Shown: positions 35,694 to 45,959, counted from the stretch's first letter. The stretch: DNA of 64,000 bases from JBDFMH01 sp047238125 (GCF_047238125.1 NZ_JBDFMH010000001.1:2976001-3040000); one strand, 5' to 3'. A program made the numbers and translations. Notes: a model not told the origin generated them from the sequence alone.

Positions 35694-37274
35694 ATGGTGA
35701 TTCGCCTTTTGTTCCTGATGCTGTGCGCGCTGGCCGCGGCCCCGCTGCACGCCGAGCCGCGTGCCGACGCCTGGTGGAAGCATGTCGCGGTGCTGGCCGA
35801 CGACAAGATGGAAGGCCGGCTGACCGGCACCCCGGGCTATGACCGCGCTGCCGCCTATGTCGCCGGGCGGTTCCGGAAATATGGGCTGAAGCCTGCCGGC
35901 ACCGATGGCTATCTGCAGCCGATTGCGTTCGAGACGCAGGTGGTGGACGCCGCAGGCTCGACAGCGACGCTAATCGCGAAGGGCGTAGAGACTCCGCTGG
36001 CGATCGGCGCTCAGCTGCTGATCAGCGCGCGCGGCGGGCCGCGGCCGGCCGCGACCGAAGCGCCGCTGGTGTTCATCGGCTATGGGCTGCACATCCCCGA
36101 GGCGGGGCATGACGATTTCGCGGGCGTGGACCTGAAGGGCAAGATCGCGGTGTTCGTGGCCGGGGGGCCGCAATCCATTTCCGGCGCGCTCAAGAGCCAT
36201 GCGCGTGCCGAGCGCGGCAAGCTGCTTGAGGCGCGGGGCGCGGTCGGGTTCATCTCGATCGACACGCCCAAGATGATGGAACAGCCATGGGCGCGCGCGG
36301 TGGCGCTTTCCACCCAGGCCGGCCTGTATTTCGCGGACGCCGCGCTGCGCGACGTGAAGGGCGTGCAGTTCGCGGGCAGCTTCAACCCGGCCGAAGGCGA
36401 GCGGCTGTTTGCCGGATCGGGCCGGCGTTTCGCCGAGATCGCGGCGCTGGCCGACGCATCGAAGCCGATCCCTGGGTTCGCCCTGGGGCAGGTGCTGAAG
36501 GCGACGGTGGCGACCCGGCTGGGCACTGCCGCCGCCGCCAATGTCGTCGGTGTGCTGGAGGGCAGCGACCCCGCCTTGAAGGCGGAGCATGTCGTGCTGT
36601 CCGCGCATCTCGACGGGCTGGGGATCGGCGCGCCCGAGGGCGGCGATGCGATCTACAATGGCGCGATGGACAATGCCGCCGGCGTGGCATCGCTGCTGGA
36701 GATCGCGCGCGGCTATCGCAAGGGCAAGGTGCGGCCGCGACGATCGATCCTGTTCCTGGCGGTGACCGCTGAGGAGAAGGGTCTGCTGGGCTCGCGTTAT
36801 TTCGCGCGCCGGCCGAGCGTGCCGAAGCCGAGCCTGGTGGCCGACATCAACCTGGATATGCCGCTACCGCTGTGGCCGCTGACATCGCTGCTGGCGTTGG
36901 GACAGGAGGAGAGCAGCCTAGGATCCGACGTGCGGGCCATCGGCGTGGCGATGGGGCTGCCGGTGATCAACGACCCGCTGCCCGATCGCAACAGCTTCAT
37001 CCGATCGGACCAATATGCCTTCATCGAACAGGGGGTGCCGGCGCTGTTCCCCAAATTCGGCTTCAGCAGGGGATCGGCGGCGTTCGACATCGAGAAGCAG
37101 TTCCGCGCGACCCGCTATCACGGGCCGTCCGACGACCTGGCGCAGCCGGTGAACAGGGCCGATGCGGTGCGGTTCAACGATTTCCTGGCGGCGCTGGCAC
37201 TGCGGGTGGCCGATGCGGACCAGAAGCCGCGTTGGAACACGAACAGCTTCTTCCGCAGGTTCGCAAAGCCCTGA
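35694..37274 (+). CDS. Secreted M28-family metallopeptidase with PA domain
   Basis: 526 residues with signal peptide MVIRLLFLMLCALAAAPLHA. Structure: N-terminal lid, a protease-associated insert (about residues 100-260, KGKIAVFVAGGPQSI), then the M28 catalytic core. Dinuclear zinc ligands are readable: SAHLDG (His, Asp), NGAMDNAAG (Asp), TAEEKGLLGS (catalytic and metal Glu), NLDM (Asp) and RYHGPSDD (His). Periplasmic or outer-membrane-associated aminopeptidase. No operon partner. Confidence 0.9.
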   Translation: MVIRLLFLMLCALAAAPLHAEPRADAWWKHVAVLADDKMEGRLTGTPGYDRAAAYVAGRFRKYGLKPAGTDGYLQPIAFETQVVDAAGSTATLIAKGVETPLAIGAQLLISARGGPRPAATEAPLVFIGYGLHIPEAGHDDFAGVDLKGKIAVFVAGGPQSISGALKSHARAERGKLLEARGAVGFISIDTPKMMEQPWARAVALSTQAGLYFADAALRDVKGVQFAGSFNPAEGERLFAGSGRRFAEIAALADASKPIPGFALGQVLKATVATRLGTAAAANVVGVLEGSDPALKAEHVVLSAHLDGLGIGAPEGGDAIYNGAMDNAAGVASLLEIARGYRKGKVRPRRSILFLAVTAEEKGLLGSRYFARRPSVPKPSLVADINLDMPLPLWPLTSLLALGQEESSLGSDVRAIGVAMGLPVINDPLPDRNSFIRSDQYAFIEQGVPALFPKFGFSRGSAAFDIEKQFRATRYHGPSDDLAQPVNRADAVRFNDFLAALALRVADADQKPRWNTNSFFRRFAKP

Positions 37275-37371
37275 GGCTGGCTATCGCGCTCGGGAAGCGG
37301 GCTTTTCACAGGGATGCGGAACGTCCGCCGATTGCGGGTCGTTCACCCTGAACCCCATCCGGAGACGCCCC

Positions 37372-37791
37372 ATGATCCGCACCCTCGCCATCGCAGCCAT
37401 ATTCGCGGCCGCGCCTGCCGCCGCCCAGCTTTCGACATCGCCGTCGACCGGTGCTGCCGGCGGCACATCCGGTTCGCTCTCCACCGGCACGGGAACCGGC
37501 GCCGGGACCGGGCTGAACTCGACCGCGATCGGACGGCCCCCCGCGCCGCTCGGTTCGACATCGTCGTTGAGCGAGCGGATCGATTCCGCAGCGGGCCTGT
37601 CACCCGTGCAGCGCCCCGGCGCACGATCAACGCTGGACCGGCCGACCGGATCGATCGGCAGCGGCGGCGGCGTATCGGGTGTGGCCAATTCGAACTTGGA
37701 TGATCGCCTGCGCCCGGCCGGCCAGCCGCTCGGCCCGACCACGACCGGTCAGGACACGCGCACGGCCGACCCACTGGTCCCCCGCCTTTAA
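37372..37791 (+). CDS. Secreted low-complexity Gly/Ser/Thr-rich protein
   Basis: 139 residues, GGAGA before ATG 37372. Signal peptide MIRTLAIAAIFAAAPAAAQ. The rest is rich in Ser, Thr and Gly (GTSGSLSTGTGTGAGTGLNSTAIG), with proline stretches and no cysteine, so probably disordered. Function unknown. It may be an envelope filler or surface protein; sequence alone gives no more. Confidence 0.65.
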   Translation: MIRTLAIAAIFAAAPAAAQLSTSPSTGAAGGTSGSLSTGTGTGAGTGLNSTAIGRPPAPLGSTSSLSERIDSAAGLSPVQRPGARSTLDRPTGSIGSGGGVSGVANSNLDDRLRPAGQPLGPTTTGQDTRTADPLVPRL

Positions 37792-37836
37792 TTCACAACG
37801 GTTTGCATTGATGCTGCAATGCGGCGAAAGGGAGTG

Positions 37837-39081
37837 ATGAACGCTCCCACGCCAACATTCGCCCGCGCACCGATCGGCTTTGCCGAGTTCGTGACCTTCG
37901 TGGCATCGCTGATGGCGATCAACGCGATGGGGATCGACATCATCCTGCCGGCGCTGCCCGCGATCGGCACGTCGTTGGGCATCGCCGACGAGAATAGCCG
38001 CCAGCTGATCATCGCCTGCTACATGCTCGGCTTCGGCGCGATGCAGATCGTGTACGGGCCGCTGGCAGACCGGTTCGGGCGCCGGCCGGTGCTGCTGTGC
38101 GGACTGCTGGCGTTCGTTGCGACGAGCCTGTTCGCGAGCTTCGCCACCGATTTCCTGACGATCGTCGCCGCGCGCACGCTGCAGGGCATGACCGCGGCGA
38201 CATCCCGCGTGCTGGCCGTGTCGATGGTGCGGGACCGGTTTTCGGGCCGACAGATGGCACGGGTGATGTCGCTGACCTTCATCGTCTTCCTGGCGGTGCC
38301 GATCCTGGCGCCGACGCTTGGCCAGATGATCCTCTACATCGCGCCCTGGGAGGCGATCTTCTACGCGCTGGCGATCTATGGCGCGCTGGTTGCAGTGTGG
38401 GGGTTCTTCCGCATTCCGGAGACGCTACACGCCGAGGATCGCCGCGCGATCGCGGTGCGGCCGCTGCTGGAGGCGGCGCGGCTGGTGCTGACCAACCGTT
38501 ATTCGCTGGGCTACACGATCGCGATGACCTTGCTGTTCGCCGGGTTGATGGGGTTCATCATGTCGGTGCAGCAGATCTTCTACGACGTGTTCCGGCGGCC
38601 CGACATCTTCACCTATGTGTTCGCGCTGGTGGCGAGCGGCATGGCGGTGGCGTCGTTCGCCAACTCGCGGATCGTGGAGCGGCTGGGGACGCGGTTCGTA
38701 TCGCACTGGGCGCTGATCGGGTTCGTCACCTTCGGTGGGCTGCACACCGCGTGGGCGCTGGCGGGCTTGGAGACGGTCTGGTCGTTCTCGGTGTTCCAGA
38801 CCGGGCAGATGATGTGCTTCGCGCTGGCAGCATCCAATTTCGGCGCGATGGCGATGGAGCCGGTCGGGCATATCGCGGGCACCGCATCGTCGATCCAGGG
38901 CACGGCATCGACGATCGGCGGTGCGCTGCTGGGGCTGGCGATCGGGCAGAGCTTCGACGGGACCACGCTGCCGGTGGCGATCGGCTATCTGCTGCTGGGG
39001 CTGGCATCGCTGACCGCAGTGGCGATCACCGAGCGTGGGCGGCTGTTCAGGAGCCATCCGGTGGCACAGGTCGAGGCCTGA
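37837..39081 (+). CDS. Bcr/CflA-family drug-resistance transporter
   Basis: 414 residues from ATG 37837 after AAGGGAG. Twelve helices; IILPALPAIGTSLGIADENSRQLIIACYMLGFGAMQIVYGPLADRFGRRPVLLCG is the canonical Bcr/CflA opening, including the A-motif. The C-motif-like LRGMTA.. region reads RTLQGMTAATSRVLAVSMVRDRFSG. Proton-driven efflux of antibiotics such as bicyclomycin or chloramphenicol in the family; substrate here not known. Confidence 0.88.
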   Translation: MNAPTPTFARAPIGFAEFVTFVASLMAINAMGIDIILPALPAIGTSLGIADENSRQLIIACYMLGFGAMQIVYGPLADRFGRRPVLLCGLLAFVATSLFASFATDFLTIVAARTLQGMTAATSRVLAVSMVRDRFSGRQMARVMSLTFIVFLAVPILAPTLGQMILYIAPWEAIFYALAIYGALVAVWGFFRIPETLHAEDRRAIAVRPLLEAARLVLTNRYSLGYTIAMTLLFAGLMGFIMSVQQIFYDVFRRPDIFTYVFALVASGMAVASFANSRIVERLGTRFVSHWALIGFVTFGGLHTAWALAGLETVWSFSVFQTGQMMCFALAASNFGAMAMEPVGHIAGTASSIQGTASTIGGALLGLAIGQSFDGTTLPVAIGYLLLGLASLTAVAITERGRLFRSHPVAQVEA

Positions 39082-39120
39082 GCCTACCCAGCCCGCGAGC
39101 CCGCCTGTGCCGAGGTCGTA

Positions 39121-39188
39121 AAAGCACTGTCCGTCTCGCCCGCGAAAAAGAAGAAGACGGCCTTTCGACGGGCTGAGAGCGAGCGGAG
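39121..39188. repeat. Dispersed repeat, copy 1 (homologous to 53.3 kb copy)
   Basis: AAAGCACTGTCCGTCTC ... CCTTTCGACGGGCTGAGAGC ... AGCGGAGAGA in the 127-bp gap between the Bcr/CflA gene and tamB. Aligned with the 53329-53390 segment, it keeps GCACTGT-CC, the AAAGAAG centre, CTTTCGAC-GCTGAGAGC and CGGAGA. The left arm is degenerate. Confidence 0.6.
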
Positions 39189-39207
39189 AGAGGGAATCTC
39201 CCGGTCC

Positions 39208-42200
39208 TCAATAATCCTTCGAGATGCGCACGTTCGCGCTCTGGCGGCCGATCGTGGAGATCGAGGACAGCAGCGACAGCCAGCGCGTGATCTGGAATTC
39301 GACCCGCGTGGCCGAATAGCCGGCGCCATCCGAGATCACTTCGACATAGGTGCGGCGGCCGAGATATTTGCCGGCCGCGACCGAGGTGCCCTGACCGGTG
39401 GTGGGATCGGCGGGCAGGATGCGGAGCCGATCGAGCCCGGCGGCGCGGCGCACGGAGTTGATCGGGTTCAGGCCATCGCCGCTGCCGCCGGCATTCAGCG
39501 AGGCGACCGCGGCGGCGAGCTGGAGCGCCTCCGGCGCGGACAGGTTGGTGATCGACGATCCGAACAGCAGGCGTGACAGCAACTCGTCTTCCGGCAGTGC
39601 GGGGACGCTGGCGAAATCGATGTCGGGCTTGAGGCCGGTGCCGGTGACGCGGATGGTGGCGTTCAGGCCCTGGAGATTGGCCTGGGCCACGATATCGAGC
39701 GCGGGATCGGGCGGTGCTTCGCCATTGAAGCGGATCGCGCCGCGATCGAGATCGAAGCGCCGGCCGGCGAATTCATAATTGCCACGGATCAGATCGGCGG
39801 TGCCGGTAATCGCGGGGTTATCGACCGTGCCCTTGATGACGATGCGCGTGCGCCATTCGCTGTCCAGCCCGAGGCCCGAGACCATCAGCCGGTTCCGCGC
39901 ATCGGCCTTCAGATCCAGCCGCCACGGGCTCGGCGGGCGAGTGGCCTCGGGCTCGTCGGCGGGGCGGTTGATCTCGCGGACGGCGAGACGGGGCACGGCG
40001 GCGGCGGCGGCACGGCCGAGCCGAAAGCGTGAGGCGATCAGATCGACGTCGCCGGCGATCGTGCCGCCCGAGCCATCCGACCGGATGGTGAGCGGGCCGG
40101 TGACGGTGGCGCCGATATCGTCACGCGCGAGCAGGATCGCGCGGTCCGCAGTCAGCGCCAGATCCATGCCCAGCCCCTGCGCGGCGGCCAGATCGAACAC
40201 GCCGCGGCCCGCAACCGAGCCGCCATTGGCTGTCGCGCCGACGAAGCGATCGATCACCAGGCGCGAGCCGTTGAAGCGGCCGGCGGCAGCGATCTTCTGG
40301 ATGACCGTGCCGGTGACCGCGCTTTCGAGCCGGGCATTGTCGGTGCGCAGCGATCCCCGGATGCTGGGATCGGCCAGCGTGCCGCGCATATCCGCCCCGA
40401 TCGAGACCGGGCCGGACAGATCGATCGTCTCGACCCCGGTCAGCCGCCAGAGCGTGTCGGCGGGGCCGGCGTAGCGGAGCTGGGCGAACAGCGGGGCACG
40501 CTGAAGCCGGGCCATCAGATCGGCGCCTGGGCCGAGCGGCGAGAGCCGGGCCTGGGCGCGGCCGATCGTCTTGCCGCCGCTGGCGACGATGGCGCGCCCG
40601 GCGGCGCCACTGGCGCCGAGCACGGCAGTGAGGCCAACATCGACCGGCTGCGACGACAGCACGAGCCCCGAGCGCGTGAGGCCGCGGACGCGCAGATCGG
40701 TGCGGCCCGTGGGGATGCCGCCGGCGGGCAGGCGATAGGAGAGCGTGCCGCTGGCCGATCCGCCGAGGCCGAGGCCCGGGAAGCCGATATCGAGCACGGT
40801 GAGCGGCATGCGCTGCAAGGTGGCGTCGAACTCGGTGGCGCTGGCCCCGAACCGCCCGCCGACCCGCGCCTCGCCGCCGGCGAAGGCGAAGCGGGCTGGG
40901 GCGAGCCGCCAGCCATCGCCGTCACGGGTCAGGCGGGCCGCTTCCTCCAGCCGGATCGGCCGGCGATCGACCGTGCCCGCGCCGGTGAGCGCGACACTGT
41001 CGGGCGTGACATCGGCCGCGACATCGAGTGCGAAGGCGCGGCCGCGGGATCCGGCGACGCGGCCCTTGATGATGCCGGTGCCAGCGCGCAGCGCGGCGGT
41101 GGCGGACAGGCTGGCGAAATAGACCGGGCCCACGCGCGCGCCCTGCGCCATCGCGCTGCCATCGATCATCGCGCCGGCCGGGGTCAGCAGGATCGCGCCG
41201 TCGAGTTTGCCGCGGCGGAGGACGATCGGGGTGGCGGCGGTGAGCGTCGCGCCATCGGCGGTCAGGTGCGTCTCGATCCGCTGATCATCGCCGACGGGGG
41301 CGAACAGCAAGCGGCCGCCGAGCCCGCCGCCAGCGAGATCGAGTGCGCCGGTGAAGCCGCCGGGGTCGGAGCGCAACGTGCCGGTGGCGTTCGTGCCGGA
41401 AACGGCGAGCGCAGCGACCCGGATCAGCGCCGGCGCGGCGCGCGGCAGATCGATACGCCCGCTGGAGGTGAACGGGCCGAGCGTGGAACCGCCGGCGGCG
41501 GCATAGGCATAGCCCTGAGCATCGGGATCGAGCTGGAGCTTCACATCGGCCAGACCCAGCGCCTCCATCGGGCTGGCGAGCGCGATCGCGAGGCGGGGGC
41601 GATCGATGCGGCCATCGAGCACCATGCGCAGCGGGCCATATTCGCGCTGGCGGCCACCGCCTTCGAAGAAGAAGGTGCCATCCTTGCGGCGATAGCCGTT
41701 GCCGGTGAGCGCGATGCCGGGGGCAGTGAGCCGCAGCCCCATGAAGCGCACGATGCCATCATTGCCGCGCACCAGCCGCGTATCGATCGCGGGCAGGCCA
41801 CCGGCGAGGCCGGCCAGGAAGCCATTGTCGAGCCGGCGGACCCAGGCGCGGCCGCGCCCTTCTACGCGCGTCCCACGGCCGCTGGGATCGGGGACGACGC
41901 GAAGCTCGCTCGTCACATCGACGATGCCGAGACCGGGGATCAGATAGCGGGTAAGCCCGCCCGACAGCGTGACGGTGTAGCGCCCGGTAACAAGATCGAG
42001 CAGCAGCGCGAGCTTGCCCTTCAGCTTGTCCGACCCGAGCGCGATGTTGCTGCCGGTGACCGTCTTGGCAGTGACATCGAGCGTGCCCGACAGCGCCAGA
42101 TTGCGCAGGATGCCGCCGGCGACATCGCCGACCCCCGTGACGCGAGCAGCAGTGAGGCGGACGGGCAGCTTGACCGGGCTGGGCGACAGGCGACCGGTGC

Positions 42201-43389
42201 CGACCGCGCGCACGGTTTCGAACCCCGTCTGATCGAAGGCGACGCGATCGGCGACCAGCCGGTAATCATAAGCGGCGGTGGCGAACGGGCCATCGAGCGT
42301 GGCTTCGAGCCGGATCGCCCGCCCCGTCATGTTGGGGAACAGGGCGGGCGGGCGCAGCAGGCTGGCCGCGATCTTGAGCTTGTCGAATCCTGATTCCGCC
42401 AGATCGATCGTGCCATCCGCATCGACCGACAGCGCGGGCGTACGCAGCTTGAGCAGGCCGGCCAAGCGGCGATCGGCCAATGTCGCCTGGCCATCGATCA
42501 GGATCCGCGGCGCGGACAGGCGCTGCAGTTTGCCGGCGAGGAAGGGGGAGGGCGCGGCCTGCCCTTTCAGCAGATAGCGGCCATCGCGCACGCCGAGCGC
42601 CAGATCGACCGTACGGCGGCCCGACAGATCCATCCGCGCGACGCCGTTCCAGCGCGCCCAGCTGCCATCGCCGGTGACGATCAGTGCGATCGGCCGGCGC
42701 GTGCCGACGATGCCGCCGACCACGCTATCCGCCGGGGCGGCGAGCCGGGCTTCGAGATCGAAGCGATCGCGATCAGGTTCGGCATCGAGCCGGATGCGGA
42801 GCCGATCGCCACCGCCGGCGACGCGCGCATCGAGCGTGATCAGCGCACGGCCGCGGCGGATATCGGCGCGCCCGTCGAGCCGGGCGATGCGGCGGGTGCC
42901 CGCGACCGGCGGCTCGATCCGGATCGCGGCGATGGCGAGGCGATCGATGCGGATGTCGAAGCCGGGCAGGATCGGCGTCTGGCGACCGGTGGGGCGCAGT
43001 TTCGGCAGGCGGTGCAGCACGACCAGATCGGATTCGAGCCGGCGGATATCGAGCATGTTGGCCAGCCAGCGCGTCGGCCGCCAATCGAGATCGACCTCGG
43101 GCGCCTCGAGGAACAGGCCCTGCGGATCATAGAGGCGCAGATCGCGCAGGGTGGCGCGGCCCCAGATCGAGCCATCGATGCGGCCGATGCGGATCTTGAG
43201 CCCGGATCGGATCGGCAGCGACGCGATGCGATCGACGATGAAGCGATGGCCGGGGCCGGTATCGATCGCCCAAATCGCTACGCCGATCGCCAGCGCCAGC
43301 GTGAGCAGCAGGCCCAGCGCCCAGCGCAGCGGCCAGGGCCAGCGGCGCCGCACGGCCGGTGGCGGCAGAGACTCCCCCGCATCGGGCAT
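39208..43389 (-). CDS. tamB: Translocation and assembly module subunit TamB
   Basis: 1393 residues from ATG 43389, whose first base is the last of the tamA stop (TGATG). A single N-terminal membrane anchor (WPLRWALGLLLTLALAIGVAIW) is followed by a long beta-rich periplasmic region and the C-terminal DUF490/TamB domain near residues 1100-1390 (GNYEFAGRRFDLDRGAIRFNGEAPPDPALDIVAQANLQGLNATIRVTGT, then LPEDELLSRLLFGSSITNLSAPEALQLAAAVASL). It spans the periplasm with TamA and moves lipids or autotransporters to the outer membrane. Length typical of the family. Confidence 0.96.
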   Translation of the reverse strand: MPDAGESLPPPAVRRRWPWPLRWALGLLLTLALAIGVAIWAIDTGPGHRFIVDRIASLPIRSGLKIRIGRIDGSIWGRATLRDLRLYDPQGLFLEAPEVDLDWRPTRWLANMLDIRRLESDLVVLHRLPKLRPTGRQTPILPGFDIRIDRLAIAAIRIEPPVAGTRRIARLDGRADIRRGRALITLDARVAGGGDRLRIRLDAEPDRDRFDLEARLAAPADSVVGGIVGTRRPIALIVTGDGSWARWNGVARMDLSGRRTVDLALGVRDGRYLLKGQAAPSPFLAGKLQRLSAPRILIDGQATLADRRLAGLLKLRTPALSVDADGTIDLAESGFDKLKIAASLLRPPALFPNMTGRAIRLEATLDGPFATAAYDYRLVADRVAFDQTGFETVRAVGTGRLSPSPVKLPVRLTAARVTGVGDVAGGILRNLALSGTLDVTAKTVTGSNIALGSDKLKGKLALLLDLVTGRYTVTLSGGLTRYLIPGLGIVDVTSELRVVPDPSGRGTRVEGRGRAWVRRLDNGFLAGLAGGLPAIDTRLVRGNDGIVRFMGLRLTAPGIALTGNGYRRKDGTFFFEGGGRQREYGPLRMVLDGRIDRPRLAIALASPMEALGLADVKLQLDPDAQGYAYAAAGGSTLGPFTSSGRIDLPRAAPALIRVAALAVSGTNATGTLRSDPGGFTGALDLAGGGLGGRLLFAPVGDDQRIETHLTADGATLTAATPIVLRRGKLDGAILLTPAGAMIDGSAMAQGARVGPVYFASLSATAALRAGTGIIKGRVAGSRGRAFALDVAADVTPDSVALTGAGTVDRRPIRLEEAARLTRDGDGWRLAPARFAFAGGEARVGGRFGASATEFDATLQRMPLTVLDIGFPGLGLGGSASGTLSYRLPAGGIPTGRTDLRVRGLTRSGLVLSSQPVDVGLTAVLGASGAAGRAIVASGGKTIGRAQARLSPLGPGADLMARLQRAPLFAQLRYAGPADTLWRLTGVETIDLSGPVSIGADMRGTLADPSIRGSLRTDNARLESAVTGTVIQKIAAAGRFNGSRLVIDRFVGATANGGSVAGRGVFDLAAAQGLGMDLALTADRAILLARDDIGATVTGPLTIRSDGSGGTIAGDVDLIASRFRLGRAAAAAVPRLAVREINRPADEPEATRPPSPWRLDLKADARNRLMVSGLGLDSEWRTRIVIKGTVDNPAITGTADLIRGNYEFAGRRFDLDRGAIRFNGEAPPDPALDIVAQANLQGLNATIRVTGTGLKPDIDFASVPALPEDELLSRLLFGSSITNLSAPEALQLAAAVASLNAGGSGDGLNPINSVRRAAGLDRLRILPADPTTGQGTSVAAGKYLGRRTYVEVISDGAGYSATRVEFQITRWLSLLSSISTIGRQSANVRISKDY

Positions 43390-45356
43390 CAGAAGGCCTG
43401 GCCCAGCGAGACATAGACCGCGACCCGGGCATCGCCTGCGCGGCGATTGAGCGGCGTGCCGACATCGACGCGGATGGGGCCGAAGCTGCTGTGGTAGCGC
43501 GCCCCGATGCCGGCACCGTAGCGCAGGCCCGAAAAGTCCGGATAGGTCTTGGTGTAGAGATTGCCCGCGTCGAGGAAGGGCACGACCCCGAAGTTGCCGA
43601 AGCGGACGCGGGTTTCCACCGCGAATTCGGCCAGGCTGCGGCCGCCGACCGGATCGCCATTCACATCGATCGGGCCGATATCCTGGAAGCCATAGCCGCG
43701 CACCGAGGCGCCGCCGCCGGCATAGAAGCGGCGCGACGGCGCGATGCGATCCCGCGACGCACCCAGGATCGAGCCGAGCCGAATGCGGCCGGCAACCACC
43801 ACGCGCTCGCCGATCGGCTGATAGGCCGATGCATCGATCTGAGCGCGGGCATATTGAAAATTGCCGGCCTGGAACGAGGCTTCGGGCGAGAGCCGGCCCG
43901 ACAGCCGATAGCCCGTCTTCGGATCGAGCAAATCATCCGAGCCATCATAGCTGAGGCTGGTGGGGAAGGCGGCGATGAAGAAGGTGCGTCGGCGCGGAAT
44001 ACCCGACAGGCCGGTGGAATCGCGTTCGTCCGACGCGATCAGTTCCGCGCCCAGGCTCCACGTCCATTTCTTCTGCCAGATGATATTGGTCTGGCGTTCG
44101 AGGCCGCCGGCCAGCGTGAACGTCTTGGCATCATAGGCATCGCGGCGGATGCGCGCGGCCGAGACCAGCCCGGTCAGCACCCGATCGCGGCCCTTGTAGT
44201 TGTTGCGGCGGAGCGAGAGCGAGGCGAGCTGTTCGCGCGTGCCGGCGACACCGCGCACGGTGACGGCGCCTTCGGGCTTGACCAGGTTGCGATGCGTCCA
44301 GCTTGCCTCGACCCGCGCGCCTTCGCCGGTGCCATAGCCGAGCTCGCCCGCGACGGTGCGGGGCGGCGCAGGCTCGAGCCGCGTTACGATATCGACGACG
44401 CCGGGTTCCGCGCCGGGGCGCGGCTTGATCTGCACCGTCGACACCAGCCCGGTCTGGATCAATGCGCGGCGATAATCCTCGACCAGCGCGGCATCATAGG
44501 GCTGGCCCGGGCGGAAGCGCGCGATGCGGCCGAGATGGCGGGTGCCGAACAGCCGCGTGCCATCGACGGCGATCGCGCCGAACCGCTGGGCCTGCCCGGT
44601 CTCGACCGGCAACGAAAGCGTGGCGGTGCGGGTGGCGTGATCGATCACAATATCGGGATCGGCGACGGTGCCGAAGGCGAAGCCCTCGCGGCCGAGCTTG
44701 GTCTGCAGCGACGCTTCCGCGGCGATCACGCGTTCGGCGTCGACCGGATCCTGCGGCTTGATCGGGAAGGCCCCGGCCAGCGCGCCAGCCTTGTCTCCGG
44801 CAGCGGACAGGCCGGGCGTTTCGACATCGACGAAGCGGTAGATCGGACCCGGCTCGGCCGCCAGCGTGACCGTGATCCGGCGCGTGACCGGATCGGAATC
44901 GACGCGCGCGGTGACCAGCGCATCATAATAGCCATAGGAGCGCAGCAGATCGGCGAGCAGCTGTTCATCCTGACGGGCACGGCGATCGATCTGCGCGACA
45001 TTGGCGTCGCGATCCTTCGCGGTCTTGAGCGCCGACAGATCATTGAAGCGGGTGCGCAGACGATCGTCGGCAATTCCGTCCAGCCCCTCGAGCACGACGC
45101 CGTAGCGCTGTTCTGCGGTGAGATCGACCGCGGCGGCAGCAGCGGAGGGATCCGGTGTATCGCCGTCGGCGACGTTCAGATCGGGCCAGTCCACCCCGAG
45201 ATCGGGCAGATCGGCCAGCGGCGATCCGGGATCGAGCATATCCGCTGCGGGATCGGAAGCGGGCTGATCCTGCCCGAGCGCAGGCGCCACCGACGACAGG
45301 AGAAAGCCGGCGATCGCAGGATACGCATGCGAGCGCCGCGGAAGAACCGACCACAT
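43389..45356 (-). CDS. tamA: Outer-membrane translocation protein TamA (BamA superfamily)
   Basis: 655 residues from ATG 45356; the frame is open to 45404 but the earlier residues look poor. Signal sequence around residues 1-31 (AYPAIAGFLLSSVAPALGQ). POTRA domains: YGVVLEGLDGIADDRLRTRFNDLSAL, LLADLLRSYGYYDALVTARVD, and AQRFGAIAVDGTRLFGTRHLGRIARFRPG. The C-terminal 16-strand barrel ends GPIRVDVGTPLNRRAGDARVAVYVSLGQAF with a terminal Phe, the outer-membrane insertion signal. Pairs with tamB directly downstream. Confidence 0.92.
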   Translation of the reverse strand: MWSVLPRRSHAYPAIAGFLLSSVAPALGQDQPASDPAADMLDPGSPLADLPDLGVDWPDLNVADGDTPDPSAAAAAVDLTAEQRYGVVLEGLDGIADDRLRTRFNDLSALKTAKDRDANVAQIDRRARQDEQLLADLLRSYGYYDALVTARVDSDPVTRRITVTLAAEPGPIYRFVDVETPGLSAAGDKAGALAGAFPIKPQDPVDAERVIAAEASLQTKLGREGFAFGTVADPDIVIDHATRTATLSLPVETGQAQRFGAIAVDGTRLFGTRHLGRIARFRPGQPYDAALVEDYRRALIQTGLVSTVQIKPRPGAEPGVVDIVTRLEPAPPRTVAGELGYGTGEGARVEASWTHRNLVKPEGAVTVRGVAGTREQLASLSLRRNNYKGRDRVLTGLVSAARIRRDAYDAKTFTLAGGLERQTNIIWQKKWTWSLGAELIASDERDSTGLSGIPRRRTFFIAAFPTSLSYDGSDDLLDPKTGYRLSGRLSPEASFQAGNFQYARAQIDASAYQPIGERVVVAGRIRLGSILGASRDRIAPSRRFYAGGGASVRGYGFQDIGPIDVNGDPVGGRSLAEFAVETRVRFGNFGVVPFLDAGNLYTKTYPDFSGLRYGAGIGARYHSSFGPIRVDVGTPLNRRAGDARVAVYVSLGQAF

Positions 45357-45408
45357 GGCCGCCACGCTACCCGCAACCGCCGGCCATCGCCAGCGGGGAT
45401 GCAATGGA

Positions 45409-45621
45409 TCAGTGCCGGGTTCCGGTGACGCTGTCGCTTTCCAGCAAGCCCAGCAGCCGTTCGACTTCGCGCCACCGGCAGAAATGGATCACATTGCCGG
45501 CATCGCGACTGCGGCCGGCGCGGATCGCGGCCTCGATCGCGGCGCCGGTTCCGAAGCTGTGACGAAGATCGACTGCGCTGTCCCAGACGGCGCGATCGGC
45601 GATGACGGGCGTGGATTGCAT
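45409..45621 (-). CDS. Small conserved-looking protein upstream of tamA
   Basis: 70 residues from ATG 45621 with AGGG at good spacing. Sequence QSTPVIADRAVWDSAVDLRHSFGTGAAIEAAIRAGRSRDAGNVIHFCRWREVERLLGLLESDSVTG. The phrase AIEAAIRAxxSRDxGNVxHFCRWRxVERL is one I have seen in short sphingomonad proteins without known function. Cytoplasmic, helical. The 52-nt gap to tamA makes cotranscription likely. Confidence 0.7.
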   Translation of the reverse strand: MQSTPVIADRAVWDSAVDLRHSFGTGAAIEAAIRAGRSRDAGNVIHFCRWREVERLLGLLESDSVTGTRH

Positions 45622-45776
45622 GGGCCAGCCCTATCAAGCGCCGTGCCAGTCTGGCCGGTGACGACAGGCTGCGGGTGACGATGGTGAAGGACGCTTCACC
45701 AAGTCCCGCCGCGGGACGGCGATCCCGGCGCGGGACGATGCTGGCGCACGCGGCCCAGCGATGGCATGGGCAACGG

Positions 45777-45947
45777 ATGAGCCAGCCTTCCCGCAGCCGC
45801 GCCGCCGGCGCGCCCATCGCCTTCCTGCTGATCGCCGGGGCGCTGATCGGCGCGGTGCTGGGCGAGCCATCGATCGGTTTCCTGATCGGGCTGGGGCTGG
45901 GTGTATCCCTGGCGCTGCTGCTGTGGTGGCGCGATCGGCGGGGTTAG
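45777..45947 (+). CDS. Small two-helix membrane protein
   Basis: 56 residues from ATG 45777: a basic N-terminus, then APIAFLLIAGALIGAVLGEPSIGFLIGLGLGVSLALLLWWRDRRG. Two hydrophobic helices separated by the turn GEPS. Function unknown; such short proteins often sit in the inner membrane. The ORF is open farther upstream but has no plausible start there. Confidence 0.55.
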   Translation: MSQPSRSRAAGAPIAFLLIAGALIGAVLGEPSIGFLIGLGLGVSLALLLWWRDRRG

Positions 45948-45959
45948 GCCGAAGCCGAT